Positions 48,701-57,686 of a stretch of 64,000 nt of DNA are shown here, piece after piece (the first letter of the stretch is position 1; every line of letters begins with the position of its first letter). Below the pieces are notes generated by a model. It was not told the origin of the DNA and did not search any database. It saw only the letters and a list, made by a program, of their open reading frames with translations. Source of the DNA: Bryobacteraceae bacterium (GTDB lineage: Bacteria > Acidobacteriota > Terriglobia > Bryobacterales > Bryobacteraceae). The position numbers and the translations under genes were made by a program. The DNA lies in NCBI GenBank assembly GCA_025928545.1, contig JAICJH010000010.1, positions 1-64,000 on the forward strand. The letters run 5' to 3'.

Positions 48701-50572
48701 ATGATCACAGTGAACTGGCAGGAAACGGGCAATCATCTCTGGCAATCCACCGCCTTTGCCGCGCTCATCGCTTTGGCGAGTCTATTTCTCCGCAGGAACC
48801 GCGCGCAGATCCGATACGCCCTGTGGTTCGCGGCCTCGGTCAAATTCCTGATTCCCTTTGCCGCGCTGACCGCAGTCGGCCATCAGTTTGAATGGCGTGC
48901 CGCGCCCGCCGTTGCTGTATCCCAGGCTGTACAGCATGCCGCGAGCCCCTTCGATACTCTCATTGCGCAATCTACGGTGACGGCGGCACCCACGCGGTTT
49001 CAGTCAGGGAAAACCGGCCGGCTCACCATTCTGTCGACTGTAGCCGTCGCGACATGGGCACTCGGGGTCGTATGGCTCACAGTCATCTGGACGGTCCGAT
49101 GGCGGCGAATACGCGCGAATCTGAGATCGGGCAGACAACTCGAGATCGACGCGCCAGTCCCCGTGCTTGTTTCTCCTACGCTGATTGAACCGGGAATTTT
49201 CGGAGTGATTCATCCGGTGCTGCTGCTGCCGGAAGGAATTTTCCGCCGGTTAACCCAGCCTGAGTTCGCCGCTGTTCTCGCGCATGAAATGTGCCACGTG
49301 CGGCGACGCGACAATCTGACCGGCCTGATACAGATGGTGTCTTCGACCCTGTTCTGGTTCCATCCTCTGGTTTGGTGGATTGGAAAGCGAATGATCGACG
49401 AACGTGAGAACGCATGTGACGAGGAAGTACTAAGGATGGGCAACTCGCCCGACATCTATGCGGACAGCATTATGGCCGTCTGCCGCTTCTACGTGGAAGC
49501 GCCGCTGGCGTGCACGTCCGGCGTTTCGGGCGCGGATTTGCGAAAACGCATCGAAGCAATCACAGCCAACTGTGAGCGTTTCGAGTTGACTACCCTACAT
49601 AAGTTGCTATTGGGGACAACGGCCGCCTTCGTGATCGCAGGTCCGATCGCAATCGGTGTACGTGCGGCCCCTGCCGGTGAATCGCACGTCGTCCGTGGCG
49701 AACATGCTGTATTGATCGCGCAGAATAATCCAATCCGTCAGGCTCCGGTTGAGAGGTCCGCGCCGCCCCCACCTTCACCATCGGAAGCCGCGCCGTATCC
49801 CGCAACTCCACCTCCGCCTCCTCGATTGGAATTCGACGCAGCGTCCATAAAGCCCGGGGATCCATCTCTCAACGGCTGGAGCATGAATTCGCCCGCTGGA
49901 TTCCTTACGGCCGAAGGTGCCCCGTTAATGAATCTGATCCAGACGGCTTTCGGCATTCAGGCGGCTTACATCGTCGGCCCCGACTGGCTGAATTCGGCGA
50001 AGTTCACTATTCAGGCAAGATCCGAAGGAGCTTCAAGAGCACAGATTAACCTCATGCTCCGCAGTCTTCTCGAAGACCGCTTTGGATTGAAGTACCACCG
50101 CGAGCAGGTGGAGCGCCCTGTCTACAACCTCATAGTCGCGCCCGGGGGCCCGAAGCTCGAAAAGGACGACGGAGGGCCCGGAGGTTCAAGACCCGGAAAG
50201 GATGATGGAGCACCCTCCAACACACCAGCGGGCAGCGGTGGAGGAGGTGGTGCAGGTGGAGCAGGCAGTGGATCCCCCGGATCCCCCGGTCGTCCGTCCA
50301 GAGGTGCGACATTGAATGGTGCGGGCACGCTTCAGTCGCTTGCGGATTCGCTTGCGCGCAATCTCGACCGCCCGGTGGTGGACAAGACCGGGCTGGCGGG
50401 GAGCTATAAACTATCGTTCTCAGGGTTTTCCTGGCCTTCAGAGAAGCAATCGGACTTTCCGTCAATCTTTACCGTGCTGCCGCAGCAATTGGGTCTGCGC
50501 CTCGAAGCCGGAAAAGGCATGGTCACAATTCTTGTAATCGACTATATCGAGCGCGCTCCGACGGACAACTAG
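48701..50572 (+). CDS. M56 metallopeptidase fused to a C-terminal TIGR03435 domain
   Basis: LAHEMCHVRRRDN zinc motif and VWWIGKRMIDERENACDEEVL (M56); C-terminal LEFDAASIKPGDPSLNGW...LLEDRFGLKYHREQVERPVYNLIVA...VVDKTGLAGSYKLSFSGF...LPQQLGLRLEAGKGMVTILVIDYIERAPTDN. Confidence 0.93.
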   Translation: MITVNWQETGNHLWQSTAFAALIALASLFLRRNRAQIRYALWFAASVKFLIPFAALTAVGHQFEWRAAPAVAVSQAVQHAASPFDTLIAQSTVTAAPTRFQSGKTGRLTILSTVAVATWALGVVWLTVIWTVRWRRIRANLRSGRQLEIDAPVPVLVSPTLIEPGIFGVIHPVLLLPEGIFRRLTQPEFAAVLAHEMCHVRRRDNLTGLIQMVSSTLFWFHPLVWWIGKRMIDERENACDEEVLRMGNSPDIYADSIMAVCRFYVEAPLACTSGVSGADLRKRIEAITANCERFELTTLHKLLLGTTAAFVIAGPIAIGVRAAPAGESHVVRGEHAVLIAQNNPIRQAPVERSAPPPPSPSEAAPYPATPPPPPRLEFDAASIKPGDPSLNGWSMNSPAGFLTAEGAPLMNLIQTAFGIQAAYIVGPDWLNSAKFTIQARSEGASRAQINLMLRSLLEDRFGLKYHREQVERPVYNLIVAPGGPKLEKDDGGPGGSRPGKDDGAPSNTPAGSGGGGGAGGAGSGSPGSPGRPSRGATLNGAGTLQSLADSLARNLDRPVVDKTGLAGSYKLSFSGFSWPSEKQSDFPSIFTVLPQQLGLRLEAGKGMVTILVIDYIERAPTDN

Positions 50573-50627
50573 ACTGAGGTTTGTTTTACCCAAAAAATCT
50601 ATTTCCCGGCGAACTAATAATCGGGCG

Positions 50628-50661
50628 CGGGGCAGGCGTTTAGAATCGTGAAGAAGCCGGA
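50628..50661. repeat. 34-bp dispersed repeat A, copy 1
   Basis: CGGGGCAGGCGTTTAGAATCGTGAAGAAGCCGGA; 31/34 identical to 55649-55682, with the last 22 bp exact. Confidence 0.8.
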
Positions 50662-50672
50662 GTGGCGTTCAC

Positions 50673-51743
50673 ATGCGCAAGATTATTGCCTACATCGCGA
50701 CTAGTGCGGGTAAAATTTGCGAGCTGTACCTCAAGTTGCCGTTGCCGTTTGTGTTCCGCGTGACGGGGGCAAGCCTCAGTAAGAGAATCGAGGAAATCGT
50801 GTCGCGCCGCGTCGGGACGAGGGTGAGTTTCGCTAAGAAGATCGCACTAACGGTTGCCGGTGCGGTGGTTGCAACCGTGCCGATAGTAGTGGGCATCCTG
50901 AACACACCGGCAGCGCGGGCTCAGCAGCGTCCGGAATCAGCTACCGGATCGGCATCGAAATTCGAGGCCGCCTCCGTCAAGCGAAGCCAGGGAGACAACA
51001 CCTACATGGGTGTCCGGCGGTTGTCGCATGGACTGGTGGTTATTGAAAATATGCCGCTGAAGGCGCTGATGGGAGTCGCGTACCAACGCAGGGAGGGATG
51101 GTTCGAGATTTCAGGAGCTCCCGGTTGGATGGACTCCGAGGGATACGAAATTTCCGCCAGGGCGGCTGGCGATGCGTCGAACGAACAGATGTACCCCATG
51201 CTGCAGGCGCTGCTCAGAGACAGATTCCAGTTGAAGCTGCATCGCGAAACCAGGAATCTTCCCTTATATGCGCTCGTGGTGGCAAAGGGAGGACTGAAGC
51301 TTCGGAATCCAAAACCGGGGAACTGTTTCGCGGGAGCCGCTGGCACCGAGCCGCCACCTGTTCCGGGTGCGCCCCTCGTTTTGCCCTGCGGCAGCATTAC
51401 CGTAAGCCTTGCTCCGTTCGGATTGCAGATCAAAGGGAATCGAACATCGATGCAAAGTTTGGCGCTGATCCTCGCGGGCGTGCTTGGCCGAACTGTTGTG
51501 GATAGAACGCAGTTCAGCGGGACCTTCGACATTGATCTGGAATTCACTCCTGACGATGCGGTCGCCGGTATTCCGGGTCGCGGAATGCCTGGATCCCTTC
51601 CGACGGCTCTGCCTTCCGGAGATTCCGCCGGGCCTTCACTTTTCAGCGCCATGCAGGAACGCGTTGGGCTCAGACTCGAATCGGCGAGGGGTCCCGTCAC
51701 GGTGTTTGTGATCGATCACGTGGAGCAACCTTCCCCGAACTAG
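50673..51743 (+). CDS. TIGR03435 protein with remnant M56 C-terminal segment (no protease domain)
   Basis: N-term ICELYLKLPLPFVFRVTGASLSKRIEEIVSRRVGTRVSFAKKIALTVAGAVVATVPIVVGILNTPAARA aligns with the M56 fusion's VCRFYVEAPLACTSGVSGADLRKRIEAITANCERF...; then FEAASVKRSQGDN.... Confidence 0.85.
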   Translation: MRKIIAYIATSAGKICELYLKLPLPFVFRVTGASLSKRIEEIVSRRVGTRVSFAKKIALTVAGAVVATVPIVVGILNTPAARAQQRPESATGSASKFEAASVKRSQGDNTYMGVRRLSHGLVVIENMPLKALMGVAYQRREGWFEISGAPGWMDSEGYEISARAAGDASNEQMYPMLQALLRDRFQLKLHRETRNLPLYALVVAKGGLKLRNPKPGNCFAGAAGTEPPPVPGAPLVLPCGSITVSLAPFGLQIKGNRTSMQSLALILAGVLGRTVVDRTQFSGTFDIDLEFTPDDAVAGIPGRGMPGSLPTALPSGDSAGPSLFSAMQERVGLRLESARGPVTVFVIDHVEQPSPN

Positions 51744-51774
51744 CCGCTTCACACCGCGTCGTTAAAAATCAGTC

Positions 51775-51850
51775 GTGATTGTTCATGCGGTTCGTCTCAT
51801 TTCCCAGCTGGATTATTTTCCAGGGTGGTGAGATCCGAGAGCGATATATC
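51775..51850. repeat. Dispersed repeat B, copy 1
   Basis: GTGATTGTTCATGCGGTTCGTCTC...TTTTCCAGGGTGGTGAGATCCGAGAGCGATATATC; diverged copy at 57481-57557. Confidence 0.7.
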
Positions 51851-52334
51851 GATTGCGGCGATAACTACCCTGCGTTTGTCAGTGGCGCGTAGCAGCCACC
51901 TCCGTCCTCGCTGGAATTCCCCTATTAATTTCTAGACGCCAGTTTCCAACTGACGTACTACATGAAAGTGAGGCTAGATTATGGCCGAAATACAGAGAAA
52001 TCCTCGAAACAATGAAATCCGGGGGGCTGCTTATGGGTGGGCGAGACGATTATGGTCGCCCATTCCGACTGGAGCACTGCGAAACGGAATCATGACGTAT
52101 CGGTTGATATTGCCCTGAGCCCTGTCGAAACCGTGCTGATCGTGAAGTTCGACGATCAAGGTTATAGTCGGATCCCTAGCTGTGCACGGCGATCCTGTAC
52201 TAGTCAGTGGCGGCTAAACTTCGAAGTTTGATACAGAGTTGCTTGCAAAAAGGTTTGAAAAGCAGGGAGTTTATACTCATCTCTGGACACTTAGAACGGG
52301 CATCTCACATTCCAGAGATTTCGATTTCACGACT

Positions 52335-53264
52335 TCACCATTTCGTTCCAGCGTTACCGCTTATGGGAACTCTTCGGAACGCCGAGATCCTCCGAATGGA
52401 AATTGTCGCGAATAAGGAAAAGAGTATCAGAACGAAAGTAGCTGGTTCGGGCGTCGCTGATTGAACTGCGACTGAGGAGGCGTTCCCAAGGCCAGAGGCG
52501 AATACCTGCTGACCGCCGTCCGGAGCAACTTCGTACACCTTCCCGCCGCTTCCATCAGCTACGAAAAGGTTGCCCAACGAATCAAACGCGAGGCCACCGA
52601 TAGCAACTCCATCTGGGTCAACTATTGTCGTGAAAAGACTGCGTTGCCCGTCTGCTTGGATTCTATAGATGAGCCCACCGTTATATTGCGACGCAAACAG
52701 ATCGCCTTCGGCATCGAATGCCAGAGCCCATGGAAGGAATCCAGTGGCAAACACCGTCCGGGTGCCGCCCGCGCTGAATTTGTAAATATTTCCATATGTA
52801 CTATCAGCGGAAAACAGGTCACCTAAAGAGTTGAAAGCCAGACCGGCTTGGTAAACAGTGCTGTCGTCGAAGTTGCCGGTGACGAATGTGCTCACCTCCC
52901 CATTGGGTGTGATCTCATAAATATTCGTTGCCGCGGAGAATAGGTTTCCGTTACTGTCAATTGCGAGCCCGCCGCCGGAAACGCCCGCAAAGAGACTCTC
53001 TGTCCCCGAAACAGATCGCTTGTAAATGTCGCCGCCGAACAACGACATAAAGACATCGCCGGAACTATCGCTGGCAAGAGCTTTAATCGGCCCCGGAGAA
53101 GCGAGCGTCTGCTTGCTACCGTCGCTCTGGAACTCATATAAAGCTGCGCCAGCGCTTTCGCCTACGAAAATAGTGGCGGCAAAATTCACAGAAGGGAACG
53201 CCAAGCAGACCGTCGTCCAGGTAATCGCAAAAAATATTGGGTTAGACTTTCCGCTCATTCTCAT
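52335..53264 (-). CDS. NHL/SMP-30-like beta-propeller protein with PEP-CTERM-like sorting tail
   Basis: Repeated GLAFDSLGNLFVADGSGGKVYEVAPDG blades; C-terminus ATPEPATFVLILFSLFATISIRRISAFRR. Confidence 0.8.
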   Translation of the reverse strand: MRMSGKSNPIFFAITWTTVCLAFPSVNFAATIFVGESAGAALYEFQSDGSKQTLASPGPIKALASDSSGDVFMSLFGGDIYKRSVSGTESLFAGVSGGGLAIDSNGNLFSAATNIYEITPNGEVSTFVTGNFDDSTVYQAGLAFNSLGDLFSADSTYGNIYKFSAGGTRTVFATGFLPWALAFDAEGDLFASQYNGGLIYRIQADGQRSLFTTIVDPDGVAIGGLAFDSLGNLFVADGSGGKVYEVAPDGGQQVFASGLGNASSVAVQSATPEPATFVLILFSLFATISIRRISAFRRVPISGNAGTKW

Positions 53265-53609
53265 TCCTTTTGTCCGGACTAAACTCTCGCAGATCTCAAA
53301 TAGTGCTAATTGTAACACTCAATCGCCCCTGGCCCATGGTGGTCGCTTGCCGGTCCTTGTTTGCTTTGTCGTGTGGCTTCGTGTTTGATGGTTTAGTCAC
53401 ACCTATTTACTGACGAACCGATCAGTCAAGTTGTCGAATAACGCCCGACCGTGAGATCTGTCCTGCATACGCGAATTCAAGTCCCGTCGCCCGTCTTAAC
53501 CTATCAACGACCACGGATTCATCTAACGAGGCATTATAGGAACAGTCGCCGTTCCTGCGCCCCGAAACGAATTACCTAACCCTCTGGCCCGGCTTCTTTC
53601 CCTGCAAAC

Positions 53610-53644
53610 ATGAGTACACTCATGTATATTATGAGTGTACTCAT
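53610..53644. promoter_or_regulatory. Perfect inverted-repeat operator for TetR regulator
   Basis: ATGAGTACACTCAT-GTATATT-ATGAGTGTACTCAT: 14-bp exact arms, 7-bp spacer; each arm is itself a near-palindrome; TetR ATG at 53647. Confidence 0.8.
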
Positions 53645-53646
53645 TT

Positions 53647-54306
53647 ATGCCAACGACAACCCGAAAGCGAGCTCCGCGCAAAACAGAGCCCAAAAAGCCT
53701 CCGAACCGCATGCAAAAGAAAGAAGCGGTCAAGGCCAGGATTGTCGCCGCAGCGCTGGCCTTGTTTCAGAGCAAAGGCTTTGATGCGACGACCACGAAAT
53801 CGATCTCGGTCAAAGCCCATATTGCGGAAGGGACGATTTTCAATTATTTCCCGACCAAAGAAGACATCGCACTTTATTTTTTCGAGCAGGAAGTGGATCA
53901 TGCGATCGAAGCGGTCCGATCGAATGCGCGGTTGCGCAAAGCCCCGCTTAACGAGAAGTTATTCGCGCTGATTATGACGCAGCTGGATTTTCTGGAGCCT
54001 CACCAGCGTTTTATCGGAGCGGCCTTTATTCAGGCGCTGAAGCCCGGATCAAAACTTGGGGTGTTCAGTCCTTCCGCGGAGGCGCTCCGGTACCGCTATC
54101 TCGCGTTCGTGCAGGAGCTTCTCGACGACTCCATACGGCGCAAGGAGCTTCCGGCGGCGGTGTGGTGGACGCCACACGTGTTCTGGGTCTACTACCTGGG
54201 AATACTGCTCTACTGGCTGCACGACGAATCCGACGGCAAACAACAGACGCTTGCATTTCTCGACCGTTCATTAAAAGCAGGAATAGCGTTGCTGAGGCAG
54301 AAATGA
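53647..54306 (+). CDS. TetR family transcriptional regulator
   Basis: KARIVAAALALFQSKGFDATTTKSISVKAHIAEGTIFNYFPTKEDIALYFF. Confidence 0.93.
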   Translation: MPTTTRKRAPRKTEPKKPPNRMQKKEAVKARIVAAALALFQSKGFDATTTKSISVKAHIAEGTIFNYFPTKEDIALYFFEQEVDHAIEAVRSNARLRKAPLNEKLFALIMTQLDFLEPHQRFIGAAFIQALKPGSKLGVFSPSAEALRYRYLAFVQELLDDSIRRKELPAAVWWTPHVFWVYYLGILLYWLHDESDGKQQTLAFLDRSLKAGIALLRQK

Positions 54307-55664
54307 CAAACAAGAGCACACCACCCGAACAGTCAGCGGGCACGTTCGCAACCACGGGCGGACTCGGCCGCGCCCTCCGGTTCGCGAGTTTGACAGCGGG
54401 CCTCACCGGAAGCTATGCAGGGTACTTGATGCAACGGGCGGTGCTCGGGGAGGAAAGCAGCAAGACCCGGCGCAGCGCAATGCATGCGAAGGTGGGGAGC
54501 CAGATCAAGGATGAGTTGCTGAGGATGCGCGGGCCGGCTATGAAAATCGGTCAGACCATGAGCATTCATACCGATCTGATGCCGGGCGAATTGCTCGCCG
54601 AAATTTCAAAGCTGCAGATGGAGGCGCCGGGGATGCACCCCTCGCTCACGGCGGCGCAATTCAAGGCGAGCACCGGGCGCACTCCCGACAGCATGTTCAG
54701 GAAGTTTGAGGCTGAGCCGTTCGCAGCGGCGTCTCTGGGGCAGGTTCACAGGGCCGTGCTCAACGACGGGACGAGGGTGGCTGTCAAGATCCAGTATCCC
54801 GGCATGCGGGCCGCGATTGAAAACGACTTTCGCATGCTGCGGAGCGTCACGCTGCCGGCCCGCGCGACCGGTCATATTCCGAAGGACTCGCTCGATGAAA
54901 TGGAAACGCAGATCAGCGCAGAGACCGATTACGTCCGGGAAGCGGCGAACATGGATTTCTTCCGCGAGGGTCTGAGACCGCTTGGTTATGTGCATGTTCC
55001 CGAGGTATTTCGGGAGTACTCGACAGACCGCGTGCTTACGATGTCATTCATGTCCGGGCAGCATCTGGACGCGCTTCTTGCGAAGCGGCCGGCGCAGAGT
55101 CTTCGGGATCTGATTGGCGAGCGCTTATTCGAAATGTTCTATTTTCAGGTGCTGCGCCTGCATACGCTGCATGCAGATCCGCACTGGGGAAACTATCTGT
55201 TCCATGACGATGGCTCGATTGGTTTAATCGACTTCGGGTGCGTGAAGAGGCTGGGGGCTACGGTGGTGTCGAGCCTGCGACGGTCCTTCCTCTACGCGGG
55301 GCCTTACGATTCGCCGGAGTTTCAGCAAATCATCCGGGACCAATTCGCGCGGCCCGGGAACGGGCTGAAGCCGGCAACCAGACGCGCAATAGTGGCGTTC
55401 TCGCAGAATTTTTACAGGAAGGTTTATCCGCCGGACGCCGGGGCCAGGCGATTCGACTTCGCCGACCCGGTGTTCCTGCGCGACTATATGAAGGCCGCGC
55501 AGGATCTCGCTAACGCCAAAGCCTCGCAGCCGCACTATATCTTTTTTGCGAGAGCAGAGATGGGTTTGTATGCGGCGCTGCATCGTCTGCGCGCGCGTGT
55601 GAGTACTACGGCAATATTGCAGCGTTTGCTGAAGGAATCGGCTGCCGGCGGGGCAGACACTTAG
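54303..55664 (+). CDS. AarF/ABC1/UbiB family kinase-like protein
   Basis: MKIGQTMSIHTDLMPGELLAEISKLQ (KxGQ), FAAASLGQVHRAVLNDGTRVAVKIQYPG (A-rich loop, VAVK), HADPHWGNYLFHDDGSIGLIDFG; ATGA overlap with tetR. Confidence 0.94.
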   Translation: MTNKSTPPEQSAGTFATTGGLGRALRFASLTAGLTGSYAGYLMQRAVLGEESSKTRRSAMHAKVGSQIKDELLRMRGPAMKIGQTMSIHTDLMPGELLAEISKLQMEAPGMHPSLTAAQFKASTGRTPDSMFRKFEAEPFAAASLGQVHRAVLNDGTRVAVKIQYPGMRAAIENDFRMLRSVTLPARATGHIPKDSLDEMETQISAETDYVREAANMDFFREGLRPLGYVHVPEVFREYSTDRVLTMSFMSGQHLDALLAKRPAQSLRDLIGERLFEMFYFQVLRLHTLHADPHWGNYLFHDDGSIGLIDFGCVKRLGATVVSSLRRSFLYAGPYDSPEFQQIIRDQFARPGNGLKPATRRAIVAFSQNFYRKVYPPDAGARRFDFADPVFLRDYMKAAQDLANAKASQPHYIFFARAEMGLYAALHRLRARVSTTAILQRLLKESAAGGADT

Positions 55665-55682
55665 AATCGTGAAGAAGCCGGA
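55649..55682. repeat. 34-bp dispersed repeat A, copy 2
   Basis: CGGGGCAGACACTTAGAATCGTGAAGAAGCCGGA; see copy 1 at 50628-50661. Confidence 0.8.
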
Positions 55683-55684
55683 AT

Positions 55685-57304
55685 TTACTGAAGCTTCCGG
55701 AGTCTCGCTTTTTCTTCGGACAGAAATGACTCTCTTGCCGCCGGATCGAGGAGCGCATCGCCGGGCGCGAGAACAATGGCCCGTTGGATCGCCCTTGCTG
55801 CTTCCTCTTTGTCTCCGACTGCCAGATAGCCGTCTGCGAGACTGTCCTGTGCGTTCGCCGACCCCGGATGGGCCCACGCGTTTAATTGAAACATGGCGAG
55901 ACCAGCCCTGGGCTGCTGCTGGCCGAGCAGGTTGTACCCCCAATTGTTGAAGCGATCGATGTCCATGCACGAGGCGACGGAGTTCGCTCCGCAACTCGTG
56001 ACAAACGCTCTCTTCGCGGCATCGAGGCCCTGCGCGCCTGCCAACGCCGCAGCTTCAGAGGGCGAGGGCGGCGGTGGAATTGCAGTCTCATGCCGCAGGT
56101 TCAGACCATTCCCTGGCATGGCCTCGCGATCCATTGCGGTTATCGCTTCGGATTTCGACCGCAGGTTGGCGTCCAGGAAGGCCCGAACGATTCTGCATGC
56201 CCGTTCGTATCCGTCACGTCCGGTTTCGCGGTTCCATCCATTGAGTGGATAGTCTGTGGGCAGGGGAACATGGAACTGCGCTCCGAGCGTGGCGAAAGAC
56301 GTAAAGTCGCTGTGGTGGATTTTTTCCATGGTGATCAAGGTTCGGTCGGAGTGACGGAAGGACTCTACCACCGTGAAGTCCAGCGGGTCGTTTCCCTGCG
56401 CGCCCTGCGCGCGCCTGAGATCCAGAAAAGCCGACCGCATTTTGTCGGGCGCGTATCCGCCGGCGTGCGTGAGCACAGTGGAGAGTCCGGGAAACCCGTA
56501 CGTGCCGTCGAGCCCGATCACCGCGGAAATGTTGGCATTTCGCATACCGAGAAGGATCGCCTCCATAGCACCGACACTGTGTCCCATTACCGCTAATGTG
56601 GCCCGATCGACGTCCGGCGCATCCTGCAACACCGACCAGGCAAATTCCATATCCCGGACGGACGCCTCCAGATCGTCCGCGGTTCGCGATTGAGAGGGCT
56701 GGTCGCCGGAGGAGCCGATCAGAGATATGCCGGCGACCACGTATCCGTAGCTGGCGAGATATTCCGCGAGAATGACATTTGCGTTGATCTGAGCGTTCAG
56801 ACCTCCGAAATACAGGACCACCGGGAAACGTCCAGGTGCGGATGGCGCGTCGCGACGAGCGCTCATTCCGGCCGACAGGAGTGCCGGAATTTCGGCGCGA
56901 GGAACCGATCCCGTGGCATCGTCGCGATTGCGCTGTCTCATGATTTCGTTGAACTTCCCGAAGGTATCCGGGGCGGTCTGATCCACGTAATCCGCAAAGG
57001 TCATCTGGCGCGTGGAACTTGCTGCCAGTGCGGGATACCAGACGTTGACCTGTATGGGCCGCCCCGCGAGATCCGGTGAAAACGCGCCGTCGTATGTGCG
57101 GGTGGGCTGCCAGGTGCGGGAACGATCATACAGGAATAAGGTGCGAAAGCCTACCTCATGACTTCCGGAGTGCAGGTTTCCCCAGAGCGACGGAGCCGTG
57201 GGCACTTGCGATCCGGCAGTCACACTTCCCGCCTGGCCGTATGAGCAGGGCGGTGCGGCCACAACACAAAGAAGGGCCAATATAAGCGTTCCCGATTGCT
57301 TCAC
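55685..57304 (-). CDS. Exported alpha/beta hydrolase with C-terminal TPR-like segment
   Basis: FPVVLYFGGLNAQINANVILAEYLASYGYVVAGIS; LAVMGHSVGAMEAILLGMRN nucleophile elbow-like; C-term GLAMFQLNAWAHPGSANAQDSLADGYLAVGDKEEAARAIQRAIVLAPGD. Confidence 0.82.
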   Translation of the reverse strand: MKQSGTLILALLCVVAAPPCSYGQAGSVTAGSQVPTAPSLWGNLHSGSHEVGFRTLFLYDRSRTWQPTRTYDGAFSPDLAGRPIQVNVWYPALAASSTRQMTFADYVDQTAPDTFGKFNEIMRQRNRDDATGSVPRAEIPALLSAGMSARRDAPSAPGRFPVVLYFGGLNAQINANVILAEYLASYGYVVAGISLIGSSGDQPSQSRTADDLEASVRDMEFAWSVLQDAPDVDRATLAVMGHSVGAMEAILLGMRNANISAVIGLDGTYGFPGLSTVLTHAGGYAPDKMRSAFLDLRRAQGAQGNDPLDFTVVESFRHSDRTLITMEKIHHSDFTSFATLGAQFHVPLPTDYPLNGWNRETGRDGYERACRIVRAFLDANLRSKSEAITAMDREAMPGNGLNLRHETAIPPPPSPSEAAALAGAQGLDAAKRAFVTSCGANSVASCMDIDRFNNWGYNLLGQQQPRAGLAMFQLNAWAHPGSANAQDSLADGYLAVGDKEEAARAIQRAIVLAPGDALLDPAARESFLSEEKARLRKLQ

Positions 57305-57480
57305 GTCTCATCGTACGAGTGAGGCCCTTCCGTAGTTCAAAAAAAGAAAAGTCTGCTCGCGCACACTATTCGAAGATCGGCCTGCCAGAACTTCTCCGAT
57401 CAGTGCGGCGCGGCAGCGCTCGCCAGCCGGCCAGCGTTGGCTGCTTCACAAAGCAGCGCAGGTTGAAATCCGAATCGGTG

Positions 57481-57557
57481 GTGATCGTTTATGGGGTTCG
57501 GCTCGTATTACAACTGGATGAGTTTTCCAGGGTGGTGAGATCCGAGGGCGAAATATC
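57481..57557. repeat. Dispersed repeat B, copy 2
   Basis: GTGATCGTTTATGGGGTTCGGCTC...TTTTCCAGGGTGGTGAGATCCGAGGGCGAAATATC. Confidence 0.7.
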
Positions 57558-57686
57558 CGGTCCACCGAAATCCAATTGAACGAGGGTCGCTCTGCCCCGT
57601 TCAGCATTTTCGCCCGGCGGGCCGGATCCAGGGATTCCCAGCGCAGAGTGGGCAATAAACCTGATAACGTAATGGGAACTGAAATT

